Notes: a model not told the origin generated them from the letters alone. Positions 53,273 to 63,674 are shown, counted from the stretch's first letter. The stretch is 64,000 bases of DNA from Buchnera aphidicola (Aphis craccivora) (GCF_005082145.1 NZ_CP034897.1:62001-126000), one strand, 5' to 3'. Made by a program: numbers and translations.

Positions 53273-53896
53273 ATGTTTACAGGTATTGTTAATGGAATTG
53301 CTCAAGTTATTTCTATAGATAAGAAAAAACAATTATATACTTATACCATTAATTTTCCATCTGTTCTATTAAATAAATTACAACTTGGAGCTTCAGTTTC
53401 GCACAATGGATGTTGTTTAACAGTAAAAAAAATTGATAACTGTTATGTGATTTTTGACGTAATGAAAATAACACTTGAACATACCAATTTAGGATTTTTA
53501 AATATAGGAGATTACATTAACATTGAAAGATCTGTTAAGTATGGTGATGAAATTGGAGGGCATATAGTATCTGGTCATATTATGAATACTGCTGAAATAT
53601 TTAAAATATTAAAATCAGATAATAATTATATTATATGGATTAAAGTAAAACATTTATCTTTAATGAAATATATTTTTTATAAAGGTTTTATTTGTATAGA
53701 TGGAATCAGTTTAACGATTGTTAATGTTATTAAAAATATGTTTTGTGTAAGTATAATACCAGAAACATTATCTTTAACAACAATAGGTTATAAAAAAGTT
53801 GGAGAATTAGTTAATATTGAAATCGATTTATATACTCAAATAACTGTAGATACAACAGAACGGTTGCTTAATAATTTTCTTATTGCATACAAATAA
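53273..53896 (+). CDS. ribE: Riboflavin synthase, alpha chain
   Basis: Dismutates two 6,7-dimethyl-8-ribityllumazines into riboflavin. The 207 residues are close to E. coli RibC/RibE (213). It starts [12 protein letters not shown] and shows the internal duplication: [11 protein letters not shown] in the first half answers [12 protein letters not shown] in the second; GGHIVSGHI joins the two barrels. Riboflavin is a nutrient the symbiont can supply. It also feeds the flavin needs of the rsx genes downstream. Confidence 0.96.
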   Translation: MFTGIVNGIAQVISIDKKKQLYTYTINFPSVLLNKLQLGASVSHNGCCLTVKKIDNCYVIFDVMKITLEHTNLGFLNIGDYINIERSVKYGDEIGGHIVSGHIMNTAEIFKILKSDNNYIIWIKVKHLSLMKYIFYKGFICIDGISLTIVNVIKNMFCVSIIPETLSLTTIGYKKVGELVNIEIDLYTQITVDTTERLLNNFLIAYK

Positions 53897-53957
53897 TTTA
53901 AAAATTTTTATAATCTGTTATTTAACTATATTTTATGTTTATAAATGGAAATTATAA

Positions 53958-54539
53958 GTGAAAAGTTATTTTTTATTTTTTATATCAAATATATTAATTG
54001 ATAATTTTATTTTAGTAAAGTTTCTTGGTTTATGTCCTTTTACAGGAGCTTCAAATAAATTAGAAATAGCAGTAGGTATTAGCTTTTCTACTATTTTTGT
54101 TGTTTTTGTATCTACTATGATTTTATGGTGTATTAATTTTTTGATTTTATCTCCATTTAATTTAGTTTATTTGAGAATTATTATATATATGTTAGTAATT
54201 TCATTTCTTGTGCAATTTTTAGAAATAATTTTACGTAATACTAGTCCTTTTTTATATCGTATACTTGGTATTTTTTTACCATTAATTACAACTAATTGTG
54301 CAGTTTTAGCAATTCCTTTATTTTGTTTATATGAAAATTATACATTTTTAGATTCAATTTTTTACGCACTTAGTTCTTCTTTTGGATTTGCTTTGGTTAT
54401 GATTATATTTGCAAGCATTAGAGAACGTATATTATTATCTGATGTTCCTGTGTTTTTTAAAGGCTCTCCTATTATTCTTATCACGATAAGTTTGATTTCT
54501 ATTTCATTTATGGGATTTAGAGGTTTAATAAAAATTTAA
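53958..54539 (+). CDS. rsxA: Electron transport complex subunit RsxA
   Basis: Integral membrane subunit of the Rnf/Rsx complex, which moves electrons across or within the inner membrane. GTG start; 193 residues as in E. coli. Six hydrophobic segments, with [15 protein letters not shown] early and [20 protein letters not shown] [15 protein letters not shown] in the middle; the two cysteines form the membrane iron-sulfur site known in RnfA/E. First gene of rsxABCDGE; 2 bp from rsxB. Confidence 0.95.
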   Translation: MKSYFLFFISNILIDNFILVKFLGLCPFTGASNKLEIAVGISFSTIFVVFVSTMILWCINFLILSPFNLVYLRIIIYMLVISFLVQFLEIILRNTSPFLYRILGIFLPLITTNCAVLAIPLFCLYENYTFLDSIFYALSSSFGFALVMIIFASIRERILLSDVPVFFKGSPIILITISLISISFMGFRGLIKI

Positions 54540-54541
54540 TT

Positions 54542-55042
54542 ATGTCTATAATAATAATTATTTTAATTTTTTCTATTTTTTCTTTTATATTGGGTTTAAT
54601 ACTTTCATATGTTAATTATATTTTTCCTATAAAAACAGATTCTATAATAAATAAAATTAATTCCGAATTACCTCAAAGTCAATGCGGTAAATGTGGATAT
54701 CCAGGTTGTTATCCTTACGCAAAAGCAATTATAAATAAAAATGAAAAAATTAATAAGTGTATACCTGGAGGAGAGCAGCTTATATTAACAATTACTAAAT
54801 TATTAAATTTAGATAAAAATGTAGAAAATATAAATTTTAAAAACAAATCACTTTTATATACAACAGTAAAAATTGATGAAAAAAATTGTATAGGATGCTC
54901 TAAATGCGCTGCTTTTTGTCCGGTAGATGCAATAATTGGAGCTCCTAATTTTATGCATACAGTAGTACAAAAATTTTGTACTGGTTGTAACATTTGTTTA
55001 TCACATTGCCCAACTAATTGCATTAAAATTATTAAAGAATAA
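54542..55042 (+). CDS. rsxB: Electron transport complex iron-sulfur subunit RsxB
   Basis: Ferredoxin-like subunit. One N-terminal membrane helix is followed by a first [4Fe-4S] site (C48, C51, C56, C73) and two ferredoxin sites: [12 protein letters not shown] (116-126) and [12 protein letters not shown] (146-156). All twelve cysteines are present. At 166 residues it is shorter than E. coli (192), losing the tail after the last cluster. Confidence 0.95.
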   Translation: MSIIIIILIFSIFSFILGLILSYVNYIFPIKTDSIINKINSELPQSQCGKCGYPGCYPYAKAIINKNEKINKCIPGGEQLILTITKLLNLDKNVENINFKNKSLLYTTVKIDEKNCIGCSKCAAFCPVDAIIGAPNFMHTVVQKFCTGCNICLSHCPTNCIKIIKE

Positions 55043-55046
55043 TATT

Positions 55047-56685
55047 ATGTTAAAAATAAAATTTATTTTAAAAAAATATTTATTTAAAAAATTTTGGAAA
55101 AATTTTGTGCTGAATCTTATTAATAAAAAAAAAATATAATTTTTTAGGTGGAGTAGAATGCATATCAATAAAAGAAGAATCCAATAATCATATTCTTAGT
55201 TATCTCCCTAATCCTAAAGAGTTTTTTGTTTATATAAAATACAATACTTTAAAAAAAAATATGTTAAGAGTAAAAATTCATCAAAAAGTATTATGTGGTG
55301 AACCTTTAACTTTTGGTGATTGCTTCAGTGTTCCTGTTCATTCTCCTACTTCAGGTTTAATTAAAGATATTGAATTTTATTCTAATTATATTGGTTTTAA
55401 CAAAGAAAATATAAAAATTACAATTATATCTGATTGCTTAGATCAATGGGTTAGATTAAAAAAAATTAATAATTATAAATTATATTCTGCTCAAAATTTA
55501 ATAAAAATTATTTATCAATTAGGTGTAGTAGGGCTTGGAGGTGCTCATTTTTCTTCTTCTAAAAAATTAATGTTAAGCATTAACAAAGTACATACATTAG
55601 TTGTAAATGCAATTGAAAGTGATCCATATATAACTGCTGATTATTGTTTAATGAATAACTATTTAAATGAAATATTTACAGGATGTGAAATTATATCTTG
55701 GATATCTAAAGTAAAGTGTATTTATATTGTTATTCAAGAAGATAAAATTGAATTAATTGCACAAATTAAATTATTAATTAAAAATAAAAAATTATTTCAA
55801 ATTTATATTTTTAAAAAAAAATATCCTGCAGGTAGTAGTAAAATTATAATTAAATCTTTAACAGGAAAGGAAATTCCTTATGGAAAACATTCTATAGATG
55901 TAGGTTATCTTATTTTTAATGTTTCGACTGTATATGCTATTAAAAGAGCTGTTATTAACGGAGAACCATTAATTCAAAGAATCGTCAGTTTTTATAATTA
56001 TAAAAATAATTTATCTAAAAATTTTTTAATTAGGATAGGCACTCCTATAAATTTCTTTTTGAATTATTTAAAGATTAAAAATAATTTAGACTATATAATA
56101 TATATAGGAGGTGCATTTATGAATAATTTACTTTTTGATTTAAATTATTCAATATCAAAAGACACAAATTGCATTTCAATAAGAAAACGTGAAAAAAAAG
56201 AAGAACAGTCTATTAATTATTCATGTATTAATTGTGGCTATTGTGTTCAAGTATGTCCAGTTAATTTATTGCCGCAAAAATTATATTTATATTCTAAAAA
56301 TAACAATCATGAAAAAACAAAAGAATTTTATATTATGGATTGTATTGAGTGTCAAATTTGTGAAAAAGTTTGTCCTAGCAATATTCCATTAGTAAAATAT
56401 TTTAAGATGGAAAAGATGACGCAAAATAAAATACGTATAGAAATTCAGCGAAAAAAAATGTTTTTTAATCATTTTAAAAAACGAGAAGAAAGAATATTAA
56501 ATCAAAAAAAATTTTTTTATAAAAATAAAAATGATTTTAATAATAAAAATTTGATTAAGTCTAATACTTTAGAAAAAACATTAAAAACAGAATGTGTTGA
56601 TAAAGAAGAAATAGAAAAAAATATTAGAAAAGAAATATTGAGATCTTCAATAAAACGTGCAAAATTAAAAAATAAAACTTTATAA
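55047..56685 (+). CDS. rsxC: Electron transport complex subunit RsxC, frameshifted at a 10-A run
   Basis: NADH-binding-like peripheral subunit. The ATG at 55047, 5 bp after rsxB, opens a frame that stops at 55137. Removing one A from the ten-A run at 55125-55134 continues it as NKKKYNFLGGVECI and then through the frame ending at 56685, for 545 residues. FLGGV matches the E. coli FNGG start of the conserved core. Then come VPVHSPTSGLIKDI, GVVGLGGAHFSSSKK, ESDPYITADY and two clusters, CINCGYCVQVCP and CIECQICEKVCP. The long alanine/lysine repeat tail of E. coli RsxC (740 residues) is absent. Confidence 0.87.
55125..55134 (+). other. Ten-A run at the rsxC frame break
   Basis: Nine A (or twelve) instead of ten would keep rsxC open. 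The next in-frame ATG is at 55261, well inside the conserved domain, so downstream initiation would lose about 70 residues. Confidence 0.8.
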
Positions 56686-56710
56686 TCTTACTTTTTAAAT
56701 AACATAAAAA

Positions 56711-57745
56711 ATGAATCTTCCTTATATATACAATAATTACAATGTAAAAAAAATTATGTTTTTTGTTCTTATCGCATCTATTCCGGCTATATTAACAGAG
56801 TGTTATTTTTTTGGATTAGTGGTATTGATACAAATATTTTTATTTATAATATTTTCTTTACTATTTGAAATAATTATATTAAAAATACGTGGTAAAAAGA
56901 TTAAAAATAATATATTAGATAATTCATCAATGGTAACTGCAGTATTGCTAGGTTTAAGTGTTCCTTCTACATTAACTTGGTGGATGATAATGTTTGCTTC
57001 TTTTTTTGCTATTGTTGTTTCGAAACATTTATATGGAGGATTAGGTCAAAATATATTTAATCCAGCTATGATTGGTTATGCCGTATTACTAATATCTTTT
57101 CCTTTATATATGAGTTCTTGGCACAAAGAAAATACCAAATTATTTTCTTTAAATGATTTGAAAATTTCAATAAATAAAATTTTATATAAAACAAATAAAA
57201 GTAATGATTTTCTAGATAATGATCCTGATATTTTTACAGAAGCAACTCCTTTAAATGATTTTAAAAATAGATCCCGTATTTCTTATAATTTTTCTTTGGA
57301 AAATATAACTCTAAAAAATAAAAAAATAACTGTTTTTTCATCTTGGAATTATATTAATATAAGTTTTTTATTAGGTGGTTTTTTTTTATTATATAAAAGA
57401 ATTATTTGTTGGCGTATTCCATTTAGTTTTTTATTCACTTTATTTATTGTTTCTACTATTATTTATTTTTTTTCAACTAATCTTGTTCTGTCTCCATTTT
57501 TTCATCTTTTTTCTGGTGGCACAATGATGTGTGCTTTTTTTATCTCTACTGATCCAGTTACAACTTCTTATAGTAATATAGGAAAAATAATTTTTGGTTC
57601 AATAATTGGTTTTTTAGTTTATATAATTCGAAATTATAGTGATTATCCAGATGGAGTTGCTTTTTCGGTCTTATTTGGGAATATGTTAGCACCACTAATA
57701 GATAATTTTTTAAAAACGTCTGGATATGGACATAAAAAAGTATGA
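56711..57745 (+). CDS. rsxD: Electron transport complex subunit RsxD
   Basis: Membrane subunit related to NqrB, with covalently bound FMN in the family. The 344 residues (E. coli 352) form about nine hydrophobic segments. Conserved parts are DNSSMVTAVLLGLSVPSTLTWW in pieces, KHLYGGLGQNIFNPAM, EATPL (the expected flavin threonine region), and FHLFSGGTMMCAFFISTDPVT in pieces. It overlaps rsxG by 4 bp (ATGA). Confidence 0.95.
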   Translation: MNLPYIYNNYNVKKIMFFVLIASIPAILTECYFFGLVVLIQIFLFIIFSLLFEIIILKIRGKKIKNNILDNSSMVTAVLLGLSVPSTLTWWMIMFASFFAIVVSKHLYGGLGQNIFNPAMIGYAVLLISFPLYMSSWHKENTKLFSLNDLKISINKILYKTNKSNDFLDNDPDIFTEATPLNDFKNRSRISYNFSLENITLKNKKITVFSSWNYINISFLLGGFFLLYKRIICWRIPFSFLFTLFIVSTIIYFFSTNLVLSPFFHLFSGGTMMCAFFISTDPVTTSYSNIGKIIFGSIIGFLVYIIRNYSDYPDGVAFSVLFGNMLAPLIDNFLKTSGYGHKKV

Positions 57746-58356
57746 AGCATTTTAAAAAAATATTAAAAAATTCATTTATAATGAGTATTTTTTCTATTTT
57801 ATCTTTATGTGTTGTTGGATATATAAATTATATTACAGAAAACCAAATAAAAAATCAAAAAGAACAAGAAAAAAAAATGTTTATCCAGCAAGTAATACCC
57901 TATAGTATTTATAATACTTATAAAGAAGAAAAATATTTAGTAAGCAATGAATTATTAGGAGATTTTAAAAAACATAATTTATGGTTATTATTTCACGATA
58001 AAATAGCAAAAATTGCTATTGTTGAAAGTACAGCTCCAGATGGATATTCTGGTTCGATCTATATATTAGTGGCTGCGTATTTAAATGGAAAAATTATTGG
58101 TGTAAGAGTTTTATCTCATAAAGAAACTCCTGGAATTGGAGATAAAATTGATATATCAATTTCTAATTGGATAACTAAATTTAAAAATTTAAGTGTTATA
58201 AATGAAAAAGATAATAATGTTTTATTAAAAAAATATGGGGGTCAAATTGATCAATTTACAGGCGCAACTATTACTCCACAAGCAGTTACTAATGCTATAA
58301 AAAGAACAGTTATTTTTGTGAAAAAAATACCATTAATATTTGATTTAAAGAGATAA
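57742..58356 (+). CDS. rsxG: Electron transport complex subunit RsxG
   Basis: Related to NqrC; one N-terminal membrane helix (about 12-30) and a periplasmic FMN domain. HKETPGIGDKID and the FMN-attachment motif QFTGATITPQAVTNAI are present, with the threonine of GAT. The 204 residues match E. coli (206). It starts in the ATGA overlap with rsxD. Confidence 0.95.
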   Translation: MKHFKKILKNSFIMSIFSILSLCVVGYINYITENQIKNQKEQEKKMFIQQVIPYSIYNTYKEEKYLVSNELLGDFKKHNLWLLFHDKIAKIAIVESTAPDGYSGSIYILVAAYLNGKIIGVRVLSHKETPGIGDKIDISISNWITKFKNLSVINEKDNNVLLKKYGGQIDQFTGATITPQAVTNAIKRTVIFVKKIPLIFDLKR

Positions 58357-58362
58357 AAATTT

Positions 58363-59040
58363 ATGAAATGGAATAATTTTTTCAAGAAAAGATTATGGTC
58401 TAATAACTCTTCTTTAGTTCAGCTTTTAGGTTTATGTCCAGTTTTAGCTATGACTACAAATGTAGTAAATGCAATAGGATTAGGGATTTCTACAACGTTT
58501 ATTTTAACTATTACAAATAGTATTATTTCTGTATTTAAATATGTTATACCTAAAAATATTAGAATTCCTATTTTTATGTTAATTGTTTCTTCGACAGTTA
58601 CTTGTATAGAAATGATATTACATGCATATCAATTTAATTTATATAAATCATTAGGTGTTTTTATTCCTTTAATAGTTACGAATTGTATTGTAATTGGTCG
58701 AGCAGAATCTATAGCTTATAAAAATTCTATTTTAGTTTCTTTTTTTGATGGGTTATTAACCGGATTAGGATCAACATTAGCAATGTTTTTTATAGGATTA
58801 ATACGAGAAATATTAGGTCATGGAACCTTTTTGTTTGGTATTCATAAAATTTTTAACAATTTAGGAACTGATTGTTTTTTTAAATTATTTAATAAAGACA
58901 TAATCATTTTAATTGCATCTCCTCCTGGAGGATTTTTAGTATTAGGTTTTTTAATTGCTTTTAAAAATTGTTTAGATAAGAATAAAGAAAAAAAGAAAAA
59001 AAAATGTTTAAAATGTATTCATTCAAGTTTTAAAAAATAA
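58363..59040 (+). CDS. rsxE: Electron transport complex subunit RsxE
   Basis: Membrane partner and paralogue of RsxA. It has 225 residues (E. coli 231) and about six hydrophobic segments. [17 protein letters not shown] and [18 protein letters not shown] contain the paired cysteines. The C terminus is a lysine-rich cytoplasmic tail. It is followed 9 bp later by nth, as in E. coli. Confidence 0.95.
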   Translation: MKWNNFFKKRLWSNNSSLVQLLGLCPVLAMTTNVVNAIGLGISTTFILTITNSIISVFKYVIPKNIRIPIFMLIVSSTVTCIEMILHAYQFNLYKSLGVFIPLIVTNCIVIGRAESIAYKNSILVSFFDGLLTGLGSTLAMFFIGLIREILGHGTFLFGIHKIFNNLGTDCFFKLFNKDIIILIASPPGGFLVLGFLIAFKNCLDKNKEKKKKKCLKCIHSSFKK

Positions 59041-59049
59041 TATAAAAAT

Positions 59050-59676
59050 ATGAATAAAAAAAAACGTTATGCCATTTTGTCATTGTTTCATGAACATCAA
59101 CCAAATCCGATGACAGAATTACTTTTTTCATCAGATTTTGAACTATTAATATCGTTAATATTATCTTCTCAATCAACTGATGCAATAGTAAATAAAATAA
59201 CTTTTGTTTTATTTAAAGTTGCTAATACACCTGAAAGTATTTTACAATTAGGTATAGAAAAATTAAAATTTTATATTAAAAGTGTTGGTTTATATAATGT
59301 TAAAGCTAAATATATTTTTCAAACATCTTTTTTACTATTTAATAAATATAAGAACAAAATTCCCGAAGACCGTATTAAACTAGAATCCTTGCCTGGAGTA
59401 GGTAGAAAAATTGCAAATATTATTTTAAATTTATTGTTTAATAAAAACACTATCGCTGTAGATACGCATGTTTTCCGGGTTTCCAATCGTACTGGTTTTG
59501 CTAAAGGAAAAAGTGTAATAAAAGTTGAACAAAAATTAATACAAGTTGTACCATCTATTTTTAAAAAAAATGTTCATTTTTGGTTTGTTTATCATGGTCG
59601 CTATATTTGTAAAGCAAGAAAACAAAAGTGTAATATTTGTTTGATAAGCAAATTTTGTGAATTTATTAATATATGA
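59050..59676 (+). CDS. nth: Endonuclease III
   Basis: Base-excision DNA glycosylase/AP lyase for oxidised pyrimidines. It has 208 residues (E. coli 211), with catalytic K120 in LPGVGRKIAN and D138 in AVDTHVFRV, the same numbers as in E. coli. The [4Fe-4S] cysteines C187, C194, C197 and C203 are all kept. It is one of few repair genes in this lineage and forms one transcription unit with the rsx genes. Confidence 0.97.
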   Translation: MNKKKRYAILSLFHEHQPNPMTELLFSSDFELLISLILSSQSTDAIVNKITFVLFKVANTPESILQLGIEKLKFYIKSVGLYNVKAKYIFQTSFLLFNKYKNKIPEDRIKLESLPGVGRKIANIILNLLFNKNTIAVDTHVFRVSNRTGFAKGKSVIKVEQKLIQVVPSIFKKNVHFWFVYHGRYICKARKQKCNICLISKFCEFINI

Positions 59677-59684
59677 ATATATAA

Positions 59685-61673
59685 GTGATTATTGTAGACG
59701 TAATTTTACCTTTTCCAATTAGAGAGTATTTTAGCTATATACTCCCATATTCAATGCGACCTATAATTGGTGGACGTGTTTTAGTACCTTTTCATTCAAA
59801 AGATACTATAGGCGTTATTGTGGCAATTCACCAAAAAAAAAACATAAATAATTTAAATTTTAAACTTGTAAAATGTATTATTGATAATCAACCAGTTTTA
59901 AATGATTCATTATTAAATATATTAATATGGTTGAGCAAATATTATTATTATCCTATAGGAAGTATGTTATTTTCAATTTTACCAAATATTTTAAAATCTA
60001 AAGATATAAATGAAAAAAATAAAAAATTTTGTTTTGAAAAAAATATAAATCAAGTTAATCAATTTAAAATTAATAAAAAGTTTTCTTTAAGTAACAAAAT
60101 TTTATTAAAGATAAATAAAATTTTAGTTCAAAATTCTTTTAAATTTTGGTTAATATCAGAAATTAATTTATATGTAAAGATTAAATTTTATTTAGGATTA
60201 TTTAAAAAATTTTTAAAAAAAAATTTACAAATTTTAATTATTGTTCCTTTTATAAAAGATATATATAGAATATTATTTTTATTAAAAAAATATTTTAATG
60301 TTCCAATTAATATTGTTCATTCTAATTTAAGTGATAAAATATTTTTTGATATCTGGGTTAAAACTAAAAATGGAAAAAATTCTATTGTTATAGGAACAAA
60401 AGAAAGTATTTTTTTTCCTTTTTTAAAATTAGGTTTAATTATTATTTTTGAAGAACATAATTTAATTTATAAAAATTTAAATAAATTTAACTTGAATATT
60501 AGAGATATATCAATATTAAGAGCATGCAAAGAAAATATACCTATTATTTTAGATTCAAATACACCGTCTTTAAAAACATTATATAATGTTGTTCATAAAA
60601 AAATTTTTTGGATAAATTTTAATCAAAAAAATACTTCTTTAATTTTAAAAAATAAAATTATTGATTTAAAAAAAGAGAAAATAAGAACTGGTTTATCAGA
60701 TACTTTGATTAATAAAATCTTTGAAAATATAAAAAAAAATTTTTCAGTTTTATTGATCTTTAATCCATCTGATTTTATTTTTTTAGGTCTAATTTGTAAT
60801 AATTGTAATTGGATTCCTAAGTGTAATTTTTGTCATGATTACTACAAAATAAATAAACACAATAATACTATATTTTGTAGTTATTGTTTAATTAATTATA
60901 AAAAACCTTTATTTTGTTATAATTGTAATTTTTTTCCATTAACTAAATTTAATTTTGGTATAAAAAAAATAAAAAAGAATATAAAAAAAATATTTCCTAA
61001 CATACCAATATTATTTTTAACAAATTTAAAAGATACTATAATAAAAAAATTGAATTTCAATATTTCTCAGTTTTCTATTTTACATCCTGGGATTATTGTT
61101 ACTACAGAAAAAATAGTTCAAAATTATTATTTCCCTAAAGTAAGATTAATTGGTTTGGTTAATATCGACCATTATTTTTTTTCTTTTAATTTTAATAATA
61201 CTGAATATTTTTCTCAATTTTATTTTAATCTTGTGAACTTGATACAAAAAAATTCAAAATTTTTAAATATATTTATTCAAACATCAACTCCTGATAATGA
61301 AGATTTAATAAATATATGTAATAAAAAATATCTATTTTATGCTCGGAAAATATTAATTTCAAGAAAGAATTTTTTATTACCTCCATGGAATTTTCAAGTA
61401 GTTTTATATTGTCAAAGTAAAAATTTTAAAAAAAGTTTTATTTTTTTAAAATTTATATATATTTTTTTAAAAAAACGATCTAAAAAGGATAATATTTTTT
61501 TGTGGTTTTCAGGTCCCGACCCTGTTTTTTTAATATCTCAAAAAAAACATATTTATAAATTATTAATACAATGTTCTTCCCATGTTTATTTGCAAAAAAT
61601 ATTACGAAAATCGCTTGAAATTTCAAAATATTTTTCTATTTTTAATAATGTTAAATGGTTTTTTAAATTTTGA
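59685..61673 (+). CDS. priA: PriA-like primosomal protein lacking helicase motifs
   Basis: PriA restarts stalled forks. The frame is intact (GTG start, 662 residues; E. coli 732). The N-terminal 3'-DNA-end-binding domain is recognisable (VLPFPIREYFSYILP-like, PIGSMLF). The Walker A position reads SEINLYVKI at 158-166 instead of AGVTGSGKT; Walker B is FEEH (255-258) instead of DEEH; the GTQMLAKGHHF stretch is TTEKIVQNYYF; QVAGRAGR is replaced at 515-522. All eight zinc cysteines remain (C371, 374, 380, 383, 398, 401, 411, 414). It probably binds DNA and partners but cannot hydrolyse ATP. Confidence 0.88.
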   Translation: MIIVDVILPFPIREYFSYILPYSMRPIIGGRVLVPFHSKDTIGVIVAIHQKKNINNLNFKLVKCIIDNQPVLNDSLLNILIWLSKYYYYPIGSMLFSILPNILKSKDINEKNKKFCFEKNINQVNQFKINKKFSLSNKILLKINKILVQNSFKFWLISEINLYVKIKFYLGLFKKFLKKNLQILIIVPFIKDIYRILFLLKKYFNVPINIVHSNLSDKIFFDIWVKTKNGKNSIVIGTKESIFFPFLKLGLIIIFEEHNLIYKNLNKFNLNIRDISILRACKENIPIILDSNTPSLKTLYNVVHKKIFWINFNQKNTSLILKNKIIDLKKEKIRTGLSDTLINKIFENIKKNFSVLLIFNPSDFIFLGLICNNCNWIPKCNFCHDYYKINKHNNTIFCSYCLINYKKPLFCYNCNFFPLTKFNFGIKKIKKNIKKIFPNIPILFLTNLKDTIIKKLNFNISQFSILHPGIIVTTEKIVQNYYFPKVRLIGLVNIDHYFFSFNFNNTEYFSQFYFNLVNLIQKNSKFLNIFIQTSTPDNEDLINICNKKYLFYARKILISRKNFLLPPWNFQVVLYCQSKNFKKSFIFLKFIYIFLKKRSKKDNIFLWFSGPDPVFLISQKKHIYKLLIQCSSHVYLQKILRKSLEISKYFSIFNNVKWFFKF

Positions 61674-61785
61674 TATTACTTAATTTTAATAAAATAGACT
61701 TTTATATGTCTTATTTATTGAAGTTTAAAATAAATTAGCATAAAATATTTAACTAATTTAAGTTTTTATGTTAAAAAGGTTTTTA

Positions 61786-63066
61786 ATGAATGATGTTAAT
61801 TTAATAGATGAGTTAAGACAAAGAAATTTAATATCTCATATTACAAATGAAAATATATTAAAAAAAAATATTGAGAATAATTTTATTTCACTCTATTGTG
61901 GATTTGATCCTACTGAAGAAAGCTTGCATATAGGTCATCTTTTACCTTTAATTACTCTAAAAAGATTTCAAATGAAAGGTCATACACCTATTGTTTTAAT
62001 TGGAGGAGCTACAAGTCTTATTGGAGATCCTAGTTTTAAAGAAAAAGAACGTTTGTTAAATTATGATAATAATATTGATATATGGTCGATTAAAATAAGC
62101 AAACAAATATCTTCTTTTCTAGATGTTAGTAGTCTTAATAAAATGAACAATGTAATTATATTAAACAATAAAAATTGGTTTAAAAAGATTAATATCTTAT
62201 CATTTCTGCGTGATGTGGGTAAACATTTTTCAATTAATACTATGATTAATAGAGAAGCAGTAAAACAACGTATTAAAAGATTAGATCAAGGTATTTCTTT
62301 TACAGAGTTTTCATACAACTTATTGCAAGCATATGATTTTTTTATATTAAATAAAGAAAAACAAGTATCTCTCCAAATTGGGGGATCTGATCAATGGGGA
62401 AATATTTCTGCAGGCATGCACTTAATAAATAAACTTTCTAAAAAACAAGTACATGGTTTAACATTACCCTTGCTTATACAATCTAATGGTGTTAAATTTG
62501 GAAAAACAGAATCTGGAACTATTTGGTTAGATTCTCAAAAAACTAGTCCCTATAAATTTTATCAGTTTTGGAAAAATATAGAAGATTCTAATGTTTATAA
62601 TTTTTTAAAATTATTTACTTTTTTAGATTGTCATGAAATTAATCAAAGAGAAATAAATAAATATAAAAATAATCAAATTATTAATGATAAATCTTATTTG
62701 TCTAAATATATGACTCGTTTAGTACATGGTGAAGAAAATTTACTAGCTGCAGAAAGAATTACAAATATTCTTTTTTTAAAGAATATAGATGAAATAAAAA
62801 AATCTGATTTACAACAACTAAAAAAAGATGGAATACCTTCTATTGAAGCATGTCAAATTAAAGATTTACAAGAAGCGTTGGTATTATGCTCTTTAGCTCA
62901 ATCTCGAACACAAGCAAAAAACATGATAATATCTAATTCTATATCTATTAATACTAATAAAATTATAAATAAAAATCATGTTTTTAATGATAATGATAAA
63001 TTATTCAATCAATTTACTTTAATTTCAAGAGGAAAAAAACATCATTGTCTTATAGATTGGAAATAA
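61786..63066 (+). CDS. tyrS: Tyrosyl-tRNA synthetase
   Basis: Class I synthetase. The ATG at 61786 has AAGG six bases upstream and gives 426 residues (E. coli 424); an ATG at 61768 adds six residues without a ribosome binding site. Motifs are YCGFDPTEESLHIGHLLP (HIGH) in parts, GGSDQWGNI, KFGKTESG in the KMSKS position, and a C-terminal S4-type domain ending RGKKHHCLIDWK. It converges with sufA at 20 bp. Confidence 0.97.
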   Translation: MNDVNLIDELRQRNLISHITNENILKKNIENNFISLYCGFDPTEESLHIGHLLPLITLKRFQMKGHTPIVLIGGATSLIGDPSFKEKERLLNYDNNIDIWSIKISKQISSFLDVSSLNKMNNVIILNNKNWFKKINILSFLRDVGKHFSINTMINREAVKQRIKRLDQGISFTEFSYNLLQAYDFFILNKEKQVSLQIGGSDQWGNISAGMHLINKLSKKQVHGLTLPLLIQSNGVKFGKTESGTIWLDSQKTSPYKFYQFWKNIEDSNVYNFLKLFTFLDCHEINQREINKYKNNQIINDKSYLSKYMTRLVHGEENLLAAERITNILFLKNIDEIKKSDLQQLKKDGIPSIEACQIKDLQEALVLCSLAQSRTQAKNMIISNSISINTNKIINKNHVFNDNDKLFNQFTLISRGKKHHCLIDWK

Positions 63067-63086
63067 TTTTTTTATTACATACTGAT

Positions 63087-63476
63087 TCAATCATTAATTG
63101 CAAAACTTTCTCCACAGCCACAAAACTTTTCTAATTTAGGATTATTAAATTTAAATACTTGATTAATATTGTTTTTTATAAAATCAATTTTAACACCATC
63201 TAAAAATGGTATATCTTTTTTAGAGACTTGTATCAAAATATTTTCATAAAAAAAAATTATATTATCTTCTTTTTCTGGTGTTTTTTTAGTGTTAAAAAAT
63301 TCCATTATATATCGAAAACCTGCACATCCAGATTTTTTTATACTTAATTTTATTCCTTGATTTTCTGTATTAAGATTCATTAAAAACAATATTTGTTTGA
63401 TAGCGCTTTTAGTAATTTTAATTCCTTTCCATTTATGTTGATTAAATAAATAAGTATTTTCTTGTTTTTTTTTCAT
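63087..63476 (-). CDS. sufA: A-type iron-sulfur carrier protein SufA
   Basis: Delivers Fe-S clusters to apoproteins. The three ligands are C51 (KKSGCAGF), C119 and C121 (CGCGESF). It has 129 residues (E. coli SufA 122), with a slightly longer N terminus. KWKGIKITKSA and NQVFKFNNPK are closer to SufA than to IscA or ErpA, and ydiK next to it supports the sufA position. No sufBCDSE follows; tyrS converges right behind it, so it is a single-gene unit. The nearby Fe-S clients RsxB, RsxC and Nth are possible targets. Confidence 0.9.
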   Translation of the reverse strand: MKKKQENTYLFNQHKWKGIKITKSAIKQILFLMNLNTENQGIKLSIKKSGCAGFRYIMEFFNTKKTPEKEDNIIFFYENILIQVSKKDIPFLDGVKIDFIKNNINQVFKFNNPKLEKFCGCGESFAIND

Positions 63477-63674
63477 TTTTTTTCTCTTTATTACTTTTAA
63501 TAAAAAATATTTTTTTCAAAAATAATGCAAATCTCTTTATATATCTTTTTAAAGAGTATTATTTTTCTTTCATAATTTTTAAAAATTTAATGTTATAATT
63601 TTTTAATTATTTATTACTCATCATCTATAATATCAAGATATCTATCTGTAAAAATATTGAGGTGAAAGAATTAT

